From the NCBI GenBank assembly GCA_949289345.1, contig CASENS010000088.1, forward strand, positions 1 through 64,000: 64,000 nucleotides of DNA, in the 5' to 3' direction. Both the position numbers and the translations under genes were made by a program. This DNA is from an uncultured Bacteroides sp. (lineage in GTDB: Bacteria > Bacteroidota > Bacteroidia > Bacteroidales > Bacteroidaceae). Below are positions 45,033 to 55,400 of this stretch, piece after piece. The notes under the pieces are model-generated. The model did no database searches. It had not been told where the DNA came from and was given only the letters and a program-made list of their open reading frames with translations. How positions within the stretch are numbered: the first letter of the stretch is position 1; each line of letters opens with the position of its first letter.

Positions 45033-45045
45033 AATTCCCGTTTTT

Positions 45046-45513
45046 TCACTTTTTCGTTATCCGGATTCCTATATCATGAATCCCCTTGAGTACACTATCC
45101 GGCATGAGGGATACCAGACGGAAACGGAGCGTATCAGGTACATTCTCTTCCAGACGCAACATGCCTGCTTGGCAAGACAACTGATACATGTGTCCCAGCC
45201 CGTGTCCTTTCCGGTGACCACGTTTGTCTGCCAGAGGGAGATTGAGCACTGTGTCTCCCCACAGAGCGTCCAGACGTACGATTAGGTTGGTGTACGGATA
45301 AGCGTTCGTGTGGCGCACGTCTATCCTCACTTCCTGGCTTTCCGCACGCTCTTTTCCACCTTTATGTATGTCCGGCCTGGAAACGATGGCCAGTGTCAGC
45401 GTATCTGTTTTCCGCCACTCTCCCTGCGGAATATGTAGATAGGCCTGCCTTGAGGGACGGTCGATGCAAGCCGTCAAGGATAACAGCATACAGCAACAGA
45501 TGAACAATCGCAT
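45046..45513 (-). CDS. gldH: Gliding-motility-type lipoprotein GldH
   Basis: A 155-residue lipoprotein with lipobox SLTAC (Cys16) and the GldH pattern: WRKTDTLTLAI early, DVRHTNAYPYTNLIVRL in the centre and DIGIRITKK at the end. In Flavobacterium GldH is needed for gliding and type IX secretion, but non-gliding Bacteroides keep it, so the role here is unclear. ATG at 45511-45513 was chosen over the frame start at 45678, since it gives the lipoprotein signal and begins 1 base after the ricT stop. Confidence 0.85.
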   Translation of the reverse strand: MRLFICCCMLLSLTACIDRPSRQAYLHIPQGEWRKTDTLTLAIVSRPDIHKGGKERAESQEVRIDVRHTNAYPYTNLIVRLDALWGDTVLNLPLADKRGHRKGHGLGHMYQLSCQAGMLRLEENVPDTLRFRLVSLMPDSVLKGIHDIGIRITKK

Positions 45514-45514
45514 G

Positions 45515-46741
45515 CTATTCTTCTTTTGCCTGTTTCTTTTTCTTGTTCTTGCCTTCACGCTTGGGACGGTCGTTAGGTACGGATTGCGTAGGTGCGGCGG
45601 TCGCTTCTCGGTCCGCACGGGCAACTGTGTTTTTTTTCTTTTTCTTCCGGGCTGTACTTTTCCCTTTGTTCCGGTCAAAGCGTGTTAGGCTGTCCTGCTC
45701 CAGCAAGTCGGCGGGTCGGGTGTTCTTCTCGGCGCACACGCCATCGTCCAGGCTTTCCGGTTTCATACCCCGCCGATTTTGGTCCATCACTTCCAGAGCA
45801 CGCCGGGCGCTCAAAGTCACAGCACCTTCTAGTGAACCTTTCTGTGGGCTGTACGTGACACGGCCTGCCAAGATATCCGCCTTTAGGAAGTAGTACGTTG
45901 TGTCCGCTGTCTCCAATGGAATTTCCCGGCTGGGCATCCGTTTGGCAGCTTCCACGTAAATGTCCGCCTCGTAGTTTAGGCAACACTTCAACTTGGCGCA
46001 CTGCCCAGCCAGTTTCTGCGGATTCAAGGCGATGTCCTGCAGACGTGCGGCGGCTGTGGCAACAGAGATGAACGACGTCATCCACGTAGCGCAGCACAAT
46101 TCGCGTCCGCATGGTCCTATGCCTCCTATACGTCCCGCCTCTTGCCGCGCGCCTATCTGCTTCATCTCGATGCGCACGCGGAACACTTCCGCCAGCACCT
46201 TGATGAGCTGCCGGAAGTCCACTCTGCCTTCGGCTATGTAGTAGAAGATGGCTTTTCCTCCGTCGCCCTGGTACTCCACGTCGCCTATCTTCATTTCTAG
46301 TTTCAGCCCCAGCGCTATCTGTCGGGCGCGTATCATTGTGTCGTGTTCGCGTGCTTTGGCTTCCTCCCATTTTTCTAAGTCTGTAGCTTTGGCTTTGCGA
46401 TAGACGCGCCGTCCCGTAGCGTCGGGCTTTAGATTTGTCTTCGCCATCCGGAGGGCTACCAAAGGACCAGTCAGCGTCACTACGCCTACATCGTGTCCCG
46501 GTTGTGCTTCCACGGCCACAATGTCGCCTTTCCGTAGGTCAAGTCCGCTTACGTTACGGTAGTAGCTCTTCCGGGTGTTTTTAAACTGCACTTCTACATA
46601 TTCCACCTCGTGAGCCCTGTCGGCAGGAACATCCGCCAGCCAATCGTACGTATTCAGTTGGCGATCCTGCCGCCCTAAGCTTCGTGCGCACAGGTTCCCG
46701 CCGCCGTTATGCAATACCCAATTCTTGTCCATCCTATTCAT
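45515..46741 (-). CDS. ricT: PSP1-domain protein, RicT/YaaT-like
   Basis: A 408-residue protein. The PSP1 core (about 45-300) contains EYVEVQFKNTRKSYYRN and two cysteine sets, GPCGRELCC and GQCAKLKCC, which in RicT coordinate an iron-sulfur cluster. The C-terminal 70 residues are low-complexity and Lys-rich (KKKKKK), possibly RNA-binding. In Bacillus RicT/YaaT acts in RNA maturation and development. It is directly downstream of holB, the same neighbour as in Bacillus. Starts at 46741 (MNRMDKNW) and 46732 are both possible. Confidence 0.88.
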   Translation of the reverse strand: MNRMDKNWVLHNGGGNLCARSLGRQDRQLNTYDWLADVPADRAHEVEYVEVQFKNTRKSYYRNVSGLDLRKGDIVAVEAQPGHDVGVVTLTGPLVALRMAKTNLKPDATGRRVYRKAKATDLEKWEEAKAREHDTMIRARQIALGLKLEMKIGDVEYQGDGGKAIFYYIAEGRVDFRQLIKVLAEVFRVRIEMKQIGARQEAGRIGGIGPCGRELCCATWMTSFISVATAAARLQDIALNPQKLAGQCAKLKCCLNYEADIYVEAAKRMPSREIPLETADTTYYFLKADILAGRVTYSPQKGSLEGAVTLSARRALEVMDQNRRGMKPESLDDGVCAEKNTRPADLLEQDSLTRFDRNKGKSTARKKKKKNTVARADREATAAPTQSVPNDRPKREGKNKKKKQAKEE

Positions 46742-46751
46742 TTGTTATTTT

Positions 46752-47891
46752 TCATTTTTTCAGTTCCACCGTCACCTTTAGTATATAGTCGAAAAACACC
46801 ATGCGCGGATTGACGTTACGCTCAATGTGTTCTTGTGCCAGGGCTGTCAGCTCGGCCAATCGCTGTATGTTCCGCTCATTGACAAAAGGACCGAAGCGGC
46901 GGACAAACTCCCGCTCGCCTTCCGACATGTGCTCTAGTTCCGGGCGGTGCAGGTTACTAATGAAGCTTTCACGCAACATCTGCCCAGTATACTTTAGGAA
47001 CGCTGCCTGTCTAGTTCGTCCGGTAGCCGCCATCCGTTCGCTCCATACTTTCATCTCCTTTGCTTGGCGTTTCCATCCGGTGCGCATCAAATCTGTAAAG
47101 TCCGTCAGCATGGCCATGCGATCTTCGTCTTCTGTCAGGTACGCCAGTGCCCGGGGCCAGCTGCCTGCCGCTCCGTGCGCTGCTTCGTGCGCTTGCCGGA
47201 GGGTGGCGCCCCTGTCAGTCAGTGCCATTTCCAGTTCATCCTCCGTAATGGGCGGGACGTCCAGACGTTGCACACGGCTTTTCACCGTGGCTATCACCCT
47301 CTCCGGTTCCTGGCTCACAAGCAGGAATACCGTCCCTTGGGGAGGTTCTTCCAGAAGTTTCAGCAACTTGTTGGCACAGGCCTCGTGCATACGTTCGGGC
47401 AGCCACATCAGCACGAGGCGACGTCCTGTGGCTGTGCTCGCTTTCAGGCTGAGCTTACGGGTTAGCACATCGCTTTCGTGGGCGAATATCAAGGGCTGCG
47501 CGCTGGTGGAGGAATCCATCCTGTGTGTCCATTCTTCCAGGTCGGCGTAGGGGTTGTCCGTCAGCATTCCCCGCCACAGGGGCAGGTAGTCGTCGCAGGT
47601 CTCTCGCTTCCGTTTGCCATCCTTCAGCACAGGGTAGACAAAATGTGCGTCCGGATGTGCCCAAGCGCTCCACAGACGGCATGAAGGGCACTCGCCGCAG
47701 GCCTTCCCGTCTACTGCAGGTTGATTGCAACACAGATAACGGGCGTATTCCAGCGCCAGCCGGAGTTTGCCCGTACCGGCGGGGCCACACAGCATCAAGC
47801 CTTGCGCCACTCGTCCTGCACGCGCCTCGCGGGCTAGGCGTGCCAGCAGGTCATTATGAAAGAAAGGATGAGGATATTCTGTAGTTGCCAT
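46752..47891 (-). CDS. holB: DNA polymerase III subunit delta'
   Basis: A 379-residue clamp-loader subunit with the P-loop-like GPAGTGKLRLALEYARYL, a zinc-binding set CC...CGECPSC, and an SRC-like motif replaced by KSRVQRLDVPP. It is part of the tau/delta/delta' complex that loads the sliding clamp. ATPase residues are partly kept. It starts 8 bases after metF ends and is followed by ricT after 10 bases. Confidence 0.93.
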   Translation of the reverse strand: MATTEYPHPFFHNDLLARLAREARAGRVAQGLMLCGPAGTGKLRLALEYARYLCCNQPAVDGKACGECPSCRLWSAWAHPDAHFVYPVLKDGKRKRETCDDYLPLWRGMLTDNPYADLEEWTHRMDSSTSAQPLIFAHESDVLTRKLSLKASTATGRRLVLMWLPERMHEACANKLLKLLEEPPQGTVFLLVSQEPERVIATVKSRVQRLDVPPITEDELEMALTDRGATLRQAHEAAHGAAGSWPRALAYLTEDEDRMAMLTDFTDLMRTGWKRQAKEMKVWSERMAATGRTRQAAFLKYTGQMLRESFISNLHRPELEHMSEGEREFVRRFGPFVNERNIQRLAELTALAQEHIERNVNPRMVFFDYILKVTVELKK

Positions 47892-47899
47892 TCAGCGGT

Positions 47900-48880
47900 T
47901 TACTGTTTCTGATAAATAACCTTTGCTACCCGCGCGATGCTTTCCGCCGCCCCCATGGCATAAAAATGGATACTGGGCACACCCTGTTCCATCAGTTCGC
48001 GGCACTGGCGTATGCACCAATCCACGCCCACTTGTTCTGCTTCCTTGTCGTCGCGGCACGCGTCTATCTGCCGGGCCAGTTCACGTGGAATGTCCACCTT
48101 GAACGTCTGCGGTATGACTGTCAGTTGCGCTTTTCGTCTCAAGGGTTTGATGCCTGGTAGAATAGGCACACCAATGCCTGCTTCCCTGGCTCGCCGCACA
48201 AAGTCGAAGTAGCGTGCATTGTCATAGAAGAGTTGCGTCACCGCGTACTGAGCACCGGCTTCCACTTTCCGAGCTAGCCAGTAAAGGTCTGCCTGCATGT
48301 TGGGCGCTTCCTCGTGCTTCTCTGGATAGCATGCCACACCATAGCTGAAGGTCACTTCCGGTTTGTGCGCCATGGCGCTTCCGTCTTCGAACAGGCCTTT
48401 GTTGAAGCGCTCAATCTGCCCCTGCAAATCCAATGCATGCGCCCATCCTCCCGGTTCGGGCATAAAGGCACGCTGATGCTGTGCTTTGTCTCCCCGCAGC
48501 ACCAACAGGTCGGTGATACCTAAGTATTGCAAATCCAGCAAGGCATATTCCGTTTCTTCCTTTGTACATCCACTGCATACGATGTGTGGCACCGGCGTCA
48601 CGCCATAACGGTTCTTGATGGCTGCGGCCACCGCCACCGTTCCCGGCCTGCGCTTGGTCCAACGCCTACGCCACAGCCCTTCACCCGCATCCTCGTAGCG
48701 GTACTCACTGCGATGGGTGGTGATGTTGATGTACAAGGGATCGTAGACCATCAGCGTGTCTATCGTCTTCCACAAGTCCTCAATGCCTGTTCCCTTCAGT
48801 GGGGGCAGCACTTCGAAGGAAAAAGCCGTCTTTCCGGTGTTTTTTATCCGTTCCGCTATTCCGGTATTCATTTTGTCCAT
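47900..48880 (-). CDS. metF: 5,10-methylenetetrahydrofolate reductase
   Basis: A 326-residue FAD-dependent TIM-barrel enzyme making 5-methyl-THF for methionine synthesis. FSFEVLPPLKG holds the catalytic Glu, DPLYINITTHR and TDLLVLRGDKA bind flavin, and AGAQYAVTQLFYDNARYFDF and PILPGIKPL are standard MetF motifs. It lies 55 bases after the FKBP gene in the glyS operon. Start could be MDKMNTG (48880) or the next Met. Confidence 0.95.
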   Translation of the reverse strand: MDKMNTGIAERIKNTGKTAFSFEVLPPLKGTGIEDLWKTIDTLMVYDPLYINITTHRSEYRYEDAGEGLWRRRWTKRRPGTVAVAAAIKNRYGVTPVPHIVCSGCTKEETEYALLDLQYLGITDLLVLRGDKAQHQRAFMPEPGGWAHALDLQGQIERFNKGLFEDGSAMAHKPEVTFSYGVACYPEKHEEAPNMQADLYWLARKVEAGAQYAVTQLFYDNARYFDFVRRAREAGIGVPILPGIKPLRRKAQLTVIPQTFKVDIPRELARQIDACRDDKEAEQVGVDWCIRQCRELMEQGVPSIHFYAMGAAESIARVAKVIYQKQ

Positions 48881-48935
48881 CTACTTTTCCGCTATTCCGT
48901 TCATTTATAATCTGTCGGCCGTCATGCCGGACGTG

Positions 48936-49589
48936 TCACAGCACTTCCTCCAGCTGCAGGTCGAAGACCAGCGTCGAATATCCTGGGATGCTTCCGCTAC
49001 CTCCCGTGCCGTAGGCGGAGGGGTAAGGAATGTACAGCATCCAGCGTTCGCCTGTGCGCATCAACTGCAAGGCGGCTGTCCAGCCGGCTACCACGCCACT
49101 TACCTCGAACGTGGAGGGCGAGTCGAATTCAGTCGGCGCCTTGTCCGCTGCGTCCAGTTCCTGGCTATCGGTGGCCGAATAGCCCTCAAAGTTTCCGTCA
49201 AAACCATCGCCAGTGATTAGCGTGCCGCAATAGAACACCGATACTGCCTCCGTATATAGTGGCCGCTGACCGGCGGCGTTGGCGGTTATTTTCTTGCAAT
49301 ATACATACTGTTCTTTCGCCGAAGTGCTTGCTTCAGTCCGTATGGCGAACATGGCGCCTACGGGCACTTGCAGAGCCGCTTCTTCCGTAGCCACATAACG
49401 GGTGCCCACTAGCGATGCGATGGAGTCGATGTAGGCCTCGTTGCGTGCCTGCCAGTTGTCGTAGGCACCGGCTTCCTCCACTTCCTCGCAGGCTGCAAGC
49501 ACGATGCACAGTGCGACACATAACGATAGCGGAAAGAAAAGCGGAAGGCGGTGTCCCGACACGTTTTCTTTGGTTCTTCTTCTCATCAT
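48936..49589 (-). CDS. FKBP-type peptidyl-prolyl isomerase lipoprotein
   Basis: A 217-residue lipoprotein with signal FFPLSLCVALCIVLAAC. The C-terminal FKBP domain shows EVSGVVAGWTAALQLMRTG, WMLYIPYPSAYGTGGSGSIPG and STLVFDLQLEEV, which carry the rotamase-pocket residues. It probably folds exported proteins in the periplasm. Lipoprotein FKBPs beside gld genes are known in Bacteroidetes (GldI); that name would be a guess here. It lies 30 bases after glyS. Confidence 0.9.
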   Translation of the reverse strand: MMRRRTKENVSGHRLPLFFPLSLCVALCIVLAACEEVEEAGAYDNWQARNEAYIDSIASLVGTRYVATEEAALQVPVGAMFAIRTEASTSAKEQYVYCKKITANAAGQRPLYTEAVSVFYCGTLITGDGFDGNFEGYSATDSQELDAADKAPTEFDSPSTFEVSGVVAGWTAALQLMRTGERWMLYIPYPSAYGTGGSGSIPGYSTLVFDLQLEEVL

Positions 49590-49619
49590 AAATATTCTTT
49601 TTCCCGGCTACTTGGCGGT

Positions 49620-51161
49620 TTACAGTTTTTTCAGCAGCGAGGTGATGTTTACGCGGTCACCGATGACGCTTTGTAACTCGTTTACGGGTACACGCTCCTG
49701 GCGCATGGTGTCGCGGTCACGCAACGTCACGCAACCCGTCTGCAGTGTCTCGTGGTCAACGGTCACGCAATACGGTGTGCCGATAGCGTCTTGACGACGG
49801 TAACGTTTGCCGATGCTGTCCTTTTCGTCATACTGACAATTGAAGTGGAACTTTAGTCCGTCCATGATTTCGCGTGCCTTCTCCGGCAGTCCGTCCTTTT
49901 TCACCAGAGGCATTATGGCCAGTTTCACCGGTGCCAAGGCGGCAGGCAACTTCAGCACGACACGAGTCTCGCCATTTTCCAGCTTTTCTTCACAATACGA
50001 GCCGGACATGATACTGAGGAACATGCGGTCCACACCGATAGAGGTCTCTATCACGTACGGCGTATAATTTTCGTTCGTTTCGGGGTCGAAGTACTTGATG
50101 TTCTTGCCGGAGAATTTCTCATGCTGGCTGAGGTCGAAGTTGGTGCGGCTATGGATGCCTTCCACTTCCTTAAAGCCGAAAGGCATCAGGAATTCGATGT
50201 CCGTAGCGGCGTTGGCGTAATGAGCCAGCTTCTCATGGTCGTGGAAGCGATAGTGATTGTCGCCAAATCCCAAAGCCTTATGCCATTTCAAACGGGTTTC
50301 TTTCCAACGTTTGAACCATTCCAGTTCCGTTCCGGGCTTTACGAAGAACTGCATCTCCATCTGTTCGAACTCGCGCATGCGGAAGATGAACTGCCGTGCT
50401 ACGATTTCATTGCGGAATGCCTTTCCTATCTGGGCGATGCCAAAAGGAATTTTCATGCGGCCAGTTTTCTGCACGTTCAGGTAGTTCACGAAGATACCCT
50501 GTGCTGTTTCGGGACGCAGATACACCTTCATGGAACCATCTGCCGTAGAACCCATTTCGGTGGAGAACATCAAGTTAAATTGGCGAACCTCTGTCCAGTT
50601 TTTCGTACCACTGATGGGGCAAACGATTTCTTCATCTAAGATAATCTGACGAAGTTCATTCAAGTCCGGGCCTGCGTTCATGGCTTTCGTATAGCGTTCG
50701 TGCAGGGCGTCGCGCTTAGCTTGGTGCTCCAGTACACGGGCGTTAGTGCTGCGGAACTCCTGTTCATTGAATGCGTCACCATATTTTTTTGCAGCCTTTG
50801 CCACTTCCTTGGCTATCTTCTCGTCATACCTGGCTATCTGGTCTTCGATAAGCACATCGGCACGGTAGCGCTTCTTCGAGTCGCGGTTGTCTATCAACGG
50901 GTCATTGAATGCGTCCACGTGTCCGCTGGCTTTCCAAATAGTGGGATGCATAAAGATGGCGGAATCCAACCCCACGATGTTGTCGTGCAGCATCACCATA
51001 CTTTGCCACCAGTATTGTTTGATGTTATTCTTCAGTTCCACGCCGTTTTGGCCGTAGTCGTACACGGCGCCCAATCCATCGTAAATCTCGCTGCTGGGAA
51101 ATACGAAACCATACTCCTTACAATGCGAGACGAGTTTTTTAAAAACGTCTTCTTGTGCCAT
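49620..51161 (-). CDS. glyS: Glycyl-tRNA synthetase (alpha2 type)
   Basis: A 513-residue class II synthetase of the eukaryote/archaea-like homodimer type. GFVFPSSEIYDGLGAVYDYGQNGVELKNN (read in pieces) is its N-terminal motif 1 region, YLRPETAQGIFVNY and FGIAQIGKAFRNEI the motif 2 region, and ETSIGVDRMFLSIM motif 3. A charged helical insertion lies at about 85-170. First gene of glyS-FKBP-metF-holB-ricT-gldH; a TATATTTG promoter element is at 51205-51212. Confidence 0.96.
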   Translation of the reverse strand: MAQEDVFKKLVSHCKEYGFVFPSSEIYDGLGAVYDYGQNGVELKNNIKQYWWQSMVMLHDNIVGLDSAIFMHPTIWKASGHVDAFNDPLIDNRDSKKRYRADVLIEDQIARYDEKIAKEVAKAAKKYGDAFNEQEFRSTNARVLEHQAKRDALHERYTKAMNAGPDLNELRQIILDEEIVCPISGTKNWTEVRQFNLMFSTEMGSTADGSMKVYLRPETAQGIFVNYLNVQKTGRMKIPFGIAQIGKAFRNEIVARQFIFRMREFEQMEMQFFVKPGTELEWFKRWKETRLKWHKALGFGDNHYRFHDHEKLAHYANAATDIEFLMPFGFKEVEGIHSRTNFDLSQHEKFSGKNIKYFDPETNENYTPYVIETSIGVDRMFLSIMSGSYCEEKLENGETRVVLKLPAALAPVKLAIMPLVKKDGLPEKAREIMDGLKFHFNCQYDEKDSIGKRYRRQDAIGTPYCVTVDHETLQTGCVTLRDRDTMRQERVPVNELQSVIGDRVNITSLLKKL

Positions 51162-51204
51162 TTCCTATTTTTTATAATGTTAATTCATCCTCTGAAAATC
51201 GCCA

Positions 51205-51212
51205 CAAATATA
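51205..51212 (-). promoter_or_regulatory. -7 element of the glyS operon
   Basis: Minus-strand TATATTTG, 43 bases before the glyS ATG. The next five genes have no comparable element in their short gaps. Confidence 0.7.
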
Positions 51213-51310
51213 CATATTTAATCTGACACATGAGCAATTCCTGTTACTTTATCCGGATAATTACCCACAAAATGCCATCAATACTTGCACAAGTCTGCGT
51301 AAGGAAGCAT

Positions 51311-51778
51311 TCAGAAACGGTACATGGCCGTAACGAGCGGCACAAACTGGCTGTCGCTCATAATCTGTCCCTTCATCTCAGCGCCGATTTTCCAGTTCTC
51401 GGTGATGTTGAACATGATGCCGGCGCCTAAGTTTACACCGAAGAAAGAGTCTTTATAGTCGATGACGCCAATCTTCTGATGGAGAAGCGTAAGACCTACC
51501 AAAGGGTACACTTCGAAAAGTTCTTCGTGGTAGACATTCCAGTGGAAGTCTGCATTGATATCCCACGTTATCAGTTCGCCGTCTTTAAAATAGCGATTGA
51601 AACTACCCACTACATCGAAGCGGTCGTCAATGTCATACAGTACGCGTCCGCCCAAGAATGCTTGAGAGGCTTCTGTCCCGTAACCCAAATTCAAACCCAC
51701 GCCCCATTTGCCTTCCTGTGCCCACAGGGCTGCCGATGTCATCAGACATACCAGCATTGTTACAAAAAACTTCTTCAT
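51311..51778 (-). CDS. Small outer membrane beta-barrel protein
   Basis: A 155-residue protein with a signal peptide ending at ALWAQ. The mature part alternates Gly/aromatic strands (WGVGLNLGYGTE, FLGGRVLYDID, GVNLGAGIMFNIT) and ends in Phe (VTAMYRF), as outer membrane barrels do. It is probably an eight-stranded OmpA/OmpW-like barrel. Function unknown. Its promoter element TATCTTTG is at 51892-51899, leaving a leader of about 110 bases. Confidence 0.85.
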   Translation of the reverse strand: MKKFFVTMLVCLMTSAALWAQEGKWGVGLNLGYGTEASQAFLGGRVLYDIDDRFDVVGSFNRYFKDGELITWDINADFHWNVYHEELFEVYPLVGLTLLHQKIGVIDYKDSFFGVNLGAGIMFNITENWKIGAEMKGQIMSDSQFVPLVTAMYRF

Positions 51779-51891
51779 AATTCGTTCGTTTTTTTAATGA
51801 ATATAATGTTAATTATAGTCTCCGTTGTTCAGCCGGATGGGAATGGAATGCTCCAGGCGGCTTATTGACATTTAACAAGAACAAAGATATA

Positions 51892-51899
51892 AATATATT
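51892..51899 (-). promoter_or_regulatory. -7 element of the outer membrane protein gene
   Basis: Minus-strand TATCTTTG followed by TTCTTG. The start codon is 113 bases downstream. Confidence 0.6.
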
Positions 51900-52118
51900 T
51901 TATACAAAAGCAAGAAATGCATCTTTTTTTAGTTTCATTCGGCAAATGCGTAGGTAGAAGACGGGAATTAATCCTTCATTTCAGATCCGATGTTATTGTT
52001 TTGTAGGTGTTATTCTTTACAAAAAGTGAATTGGAAAGTAACGTTATCTGTCCTTATTCGTGACTTTTCCCGATTTGATTTCCGTAAAACTTGTCTGAAG
52101 TGCTTCTCGCGGGTCTCC

Positions 52119-52177
52119 GGGAATGTTAGAAACCTAAGGGGTGAATGTTTCTAACATTCCCCATTTATGTTAGAAAC
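52119..52177. repeat. Perfect 15-bp inverted repeat plus third half-site
   Basis: GGGAATGTTAGAAAC (52119-52133) is exactly inverted at 52147-52161 around a 13-base loop. ATGTTAGAAAC recurs at 52167-52177 in the first orientation. There is no T tract, so it looks more like a binding site or mobile-element remnant than a terminator. Confidence 0.75.
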
Positions 52178-52433
52178 ATAGTCCCCTTGGGTTAGTAACC
52201 TAAAGGGTAACACCTATGAAGACAACTGTTTTTTTATACATACTTTTTATTTTTTAAATCAGTGGGTTTTAATTCGCTAATTGTGACATATTGGCAAATG
52301 CTTCCTCACAAATGAAAAGGGATTTCTTTGAAGCCTACCGGATTTATTCCATGCGTTTATAAATCACAATTCGATGAAAATCGCTATATTCGCATCCGGT
52401 AAAAATAAATCTGATAACACATTAATAATATCT

Positions 52434-55400
52434 ATGAAGAAACAAGTACTTATCTCCCTGCTGGCTCTGGGTGGACTGGCGGGAGCGAATGCTGACGAAG
52501 CCCGATTGCTCCGTTTCCCAGCAACGAACGGGACTGAAGTGGTCTTCTCTTATGCCGGTGACCTCTATAAAGTTCCTTTGACGGGAGGCGAGGCGCGACG
52601 CTTGACATCGCACATCGGTTATGAAATCTTTCCGCGCTTTTCGCCGGACGGAAAATCCATTGCCTTCACGGGCGAGTATGACGGGAACCGTGAGGTATAT
52701 CTTATCCCTTCAGAGGGAGGGCAGCCTCAACGTCTGACTTACACATCAACCAACGGACGTGATGATGTGGGTGACCGCATGGGTCCAAACAATGTGGTAA
52801 TGACCTGGACAAAAGACGGACGGGTAGTTTACCGCAACCGCATCGGTGACGGATTTCAAGGCAAGCTGTGGACGGTTTCCTCCGAAGGCGGCATGCCCGA
52901 AGCTTTGCCCTTGCCAGAAGGTGGCTTCTGCTGTTATTCGCCGGACGGCAAACGTTTGGCCTATAACCGCGTATTCCGCGAATTCCGTACTTGGAAATAC
53001 TACCGGGGCGGCATGGCTGATGACATCTGGATATACGACCCCGCTCAGAAAAAGGTAGAAAACATCACGAACAATGTGGCGCAGGACATTGTGCCCATGT
53101 GGATAGGCGAGGAAATTTTTTTCATCTCCGACCGTGACAAGACGATGAACATCTTTGCCTACAATACCCGCACGAAGACGACCGAGAAGGTGACCGATTA
53201 TACGGATTACGATGTGAAGTTTCCAAGCACGGACGGGCAGGTCATCGTGTACGAACAAGCCGGATATCTTCACAAACTTGACCCGAAAACGCGCCGTTCG
53301 GAGCAAATACACATCACACTCAATGCCGAGAATGTATATGCCCGCACCGTGCAGAAACATGTGGCCGATGATATCCGTTCAGCCGGTTTCTCGGCCGATG
53401 GTAAGCGGCTGGCCATTACCGCCCGTGGCGAAGTGTTCGATGTGCCGGTACAGAAAGGTGTAACCCGCAACATAACCCGTACGCCGGGTGCCAATGAGCG
53501 TGGCGCTTCTTGGAGTCCCGACGGACAATATATCGCTTATATCTCCGACCGTACGGGCGAAACGGAAATTTATCTGCAACCTTCCGGAGGAGGAGACCCC
53601 ATCCAGCTGACTGTCGGGAACGATACATATATCCGCCAATTAGAGTGGAGCCCGGATAGTAAGACAGTGCTCTACATCGACCGCAAGAACCGTATTGTGA
53701 CCGTAGACGTGGCAACGAAGGTTAAGAAAACTGTGATGCAGAATCCTGAAGGTGAATTCTACGAAGTGGCTTTTTCACCCGATAGCCGCTGGATAGCCTA
53801 CACTAAGCCGGCATCTAACCAATTTTCGGTGATTTATGTCTACAATTTGGCCGAAGGCAAGGAATATCCCGTTACTGAAAGGTGGTATAATTCCTCTTCG
53901 CCCACGTTCAGTACGGACGGAAAGTATCTGGTGTTTGAGTCCGACCGCGATTTCAATCCCATCTACGGACGTTTGGAATGGAATCATGTCTACACCCGCA
54001 TGGGTGGTATCTATCTGGCTATGTTGCAGGCCGACACGCCTTCGCCTTTCCTGCCTCAAGACGAGGCGGTGACCGTCACAAAGTCCCGCAAAGATGAAAA
54101 CAAGGAAAGCAAGAAAGCCGATAAACCTAAAACAGAAGAACAAAAGCTGGTGGAGATTGAACCCGAAGGCATTTTGGCCCGCATCGTGAAACTCCCGCTC
54201 TCTGCCGGAAACTATTACAACCTGTTCAGCAACGGGAAATGCGTGTGGTATTACAATAATGGCGCCACTCATGCCTACGACTTAGAGGCACAGGAAGACC
54301 ACACCGTGGCCGAAGGAGCATTCATGCTGGCCGCCGCGGGTACGGACAAGGTGATGTACTGGAAGGGGAATGGGTTCTACATCGGTACGTTGGGAACGGG
54401 TAAGGCCGCGCTTGACAAAGCCGTAGACCTTTCCGACATGGTAGCTCCCATTGACTACGACCAAGAGTGGGCGCAGATATTCGATGAGGCTTGGCGCGCT
54501 TATCGTGATGGCTTCTATGTGGAGAATATGCATGGCGTAGACTGGAAAGCCATCAAGCGGAAATATGCCGTATTGCTGCCTTATGTCAAGACCCGCCTTG
54601 ACCTGAATTATGTCATTGGCGAGATGATTGGTGAACTGGCTTGTGGACACGCCTATGTCAATCCGGGCGATTATCCGAAGCCTGAGCGCATTTCCATGGG
54701 TCTGCTTGGTGCAGAATTAAACCGTGATGAGAGCGGCTTCTACCGCATCGACAAGATTATTCCCGGGGCGCCTTATAGCGAAAAACTACGTTCCCCGCTC
54801 ACCGAACCTGGCATGAACATCAAAGAAGGTGATTATATCACAGCCATAGACGGTGTGTCTACGGCTACGGTGGACAACATCTACCAACTGCTTATCGGCA
54901 AAGCCGGTGTGCTGACCGAGTTGAGCATCAACACGAAAGCCTCTGCCAATGGGGCTCGCAAGGTAGTCGTGAAGCCTACGGACAATGAATATCCGCTTTA
55001 CCATTACAACTGGGTGCAAAATAACATCCGCCGGGTGGAAGAGGCTACCAACGGACGTGTGGGCTACATCTATATTCCCGACATGGGACCGGAAGGCCTC
55101 AACGAATTTGCCCGCTACTTCTATCCGCAATTGGATAAGGAAGCGTTGATTATCGACGACCGTGCCAATGGAGGAGGCAATGTTTCTCCGATGATTATCG
55201 AACGTCTTTTGCGCAAGCCTTATCGCATGACCATGTCACGTGTATCGACCTTGACGGGCACTATCCCCGATGCGACCCAATACGGACCGAAAGTGCTGCT
55301 TATCAACAAATATTCGGCCTCGGACGGTGATCTCTTTCCTTGGAGTTTCAAGGCGAACAACCTCGGTACGGTTGTCGGCACACGTACATGGGGAGGTATC

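Larger units (their letters stand above)
51779..52433. other. Gene-free spacer between divergent OMP and S41 protease genes
   Basis: About 650 bases with no credible gene. It carries the OMP promoter (51892-51899), a perfect 15-bp inverted repeat with a third copy nearby (52119-52177), and the likely promoter of the S41 gene (TATATTCG at 52385-52392, one mismatch). The rest is AT-rich and featureless. Confidence 0.7.
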
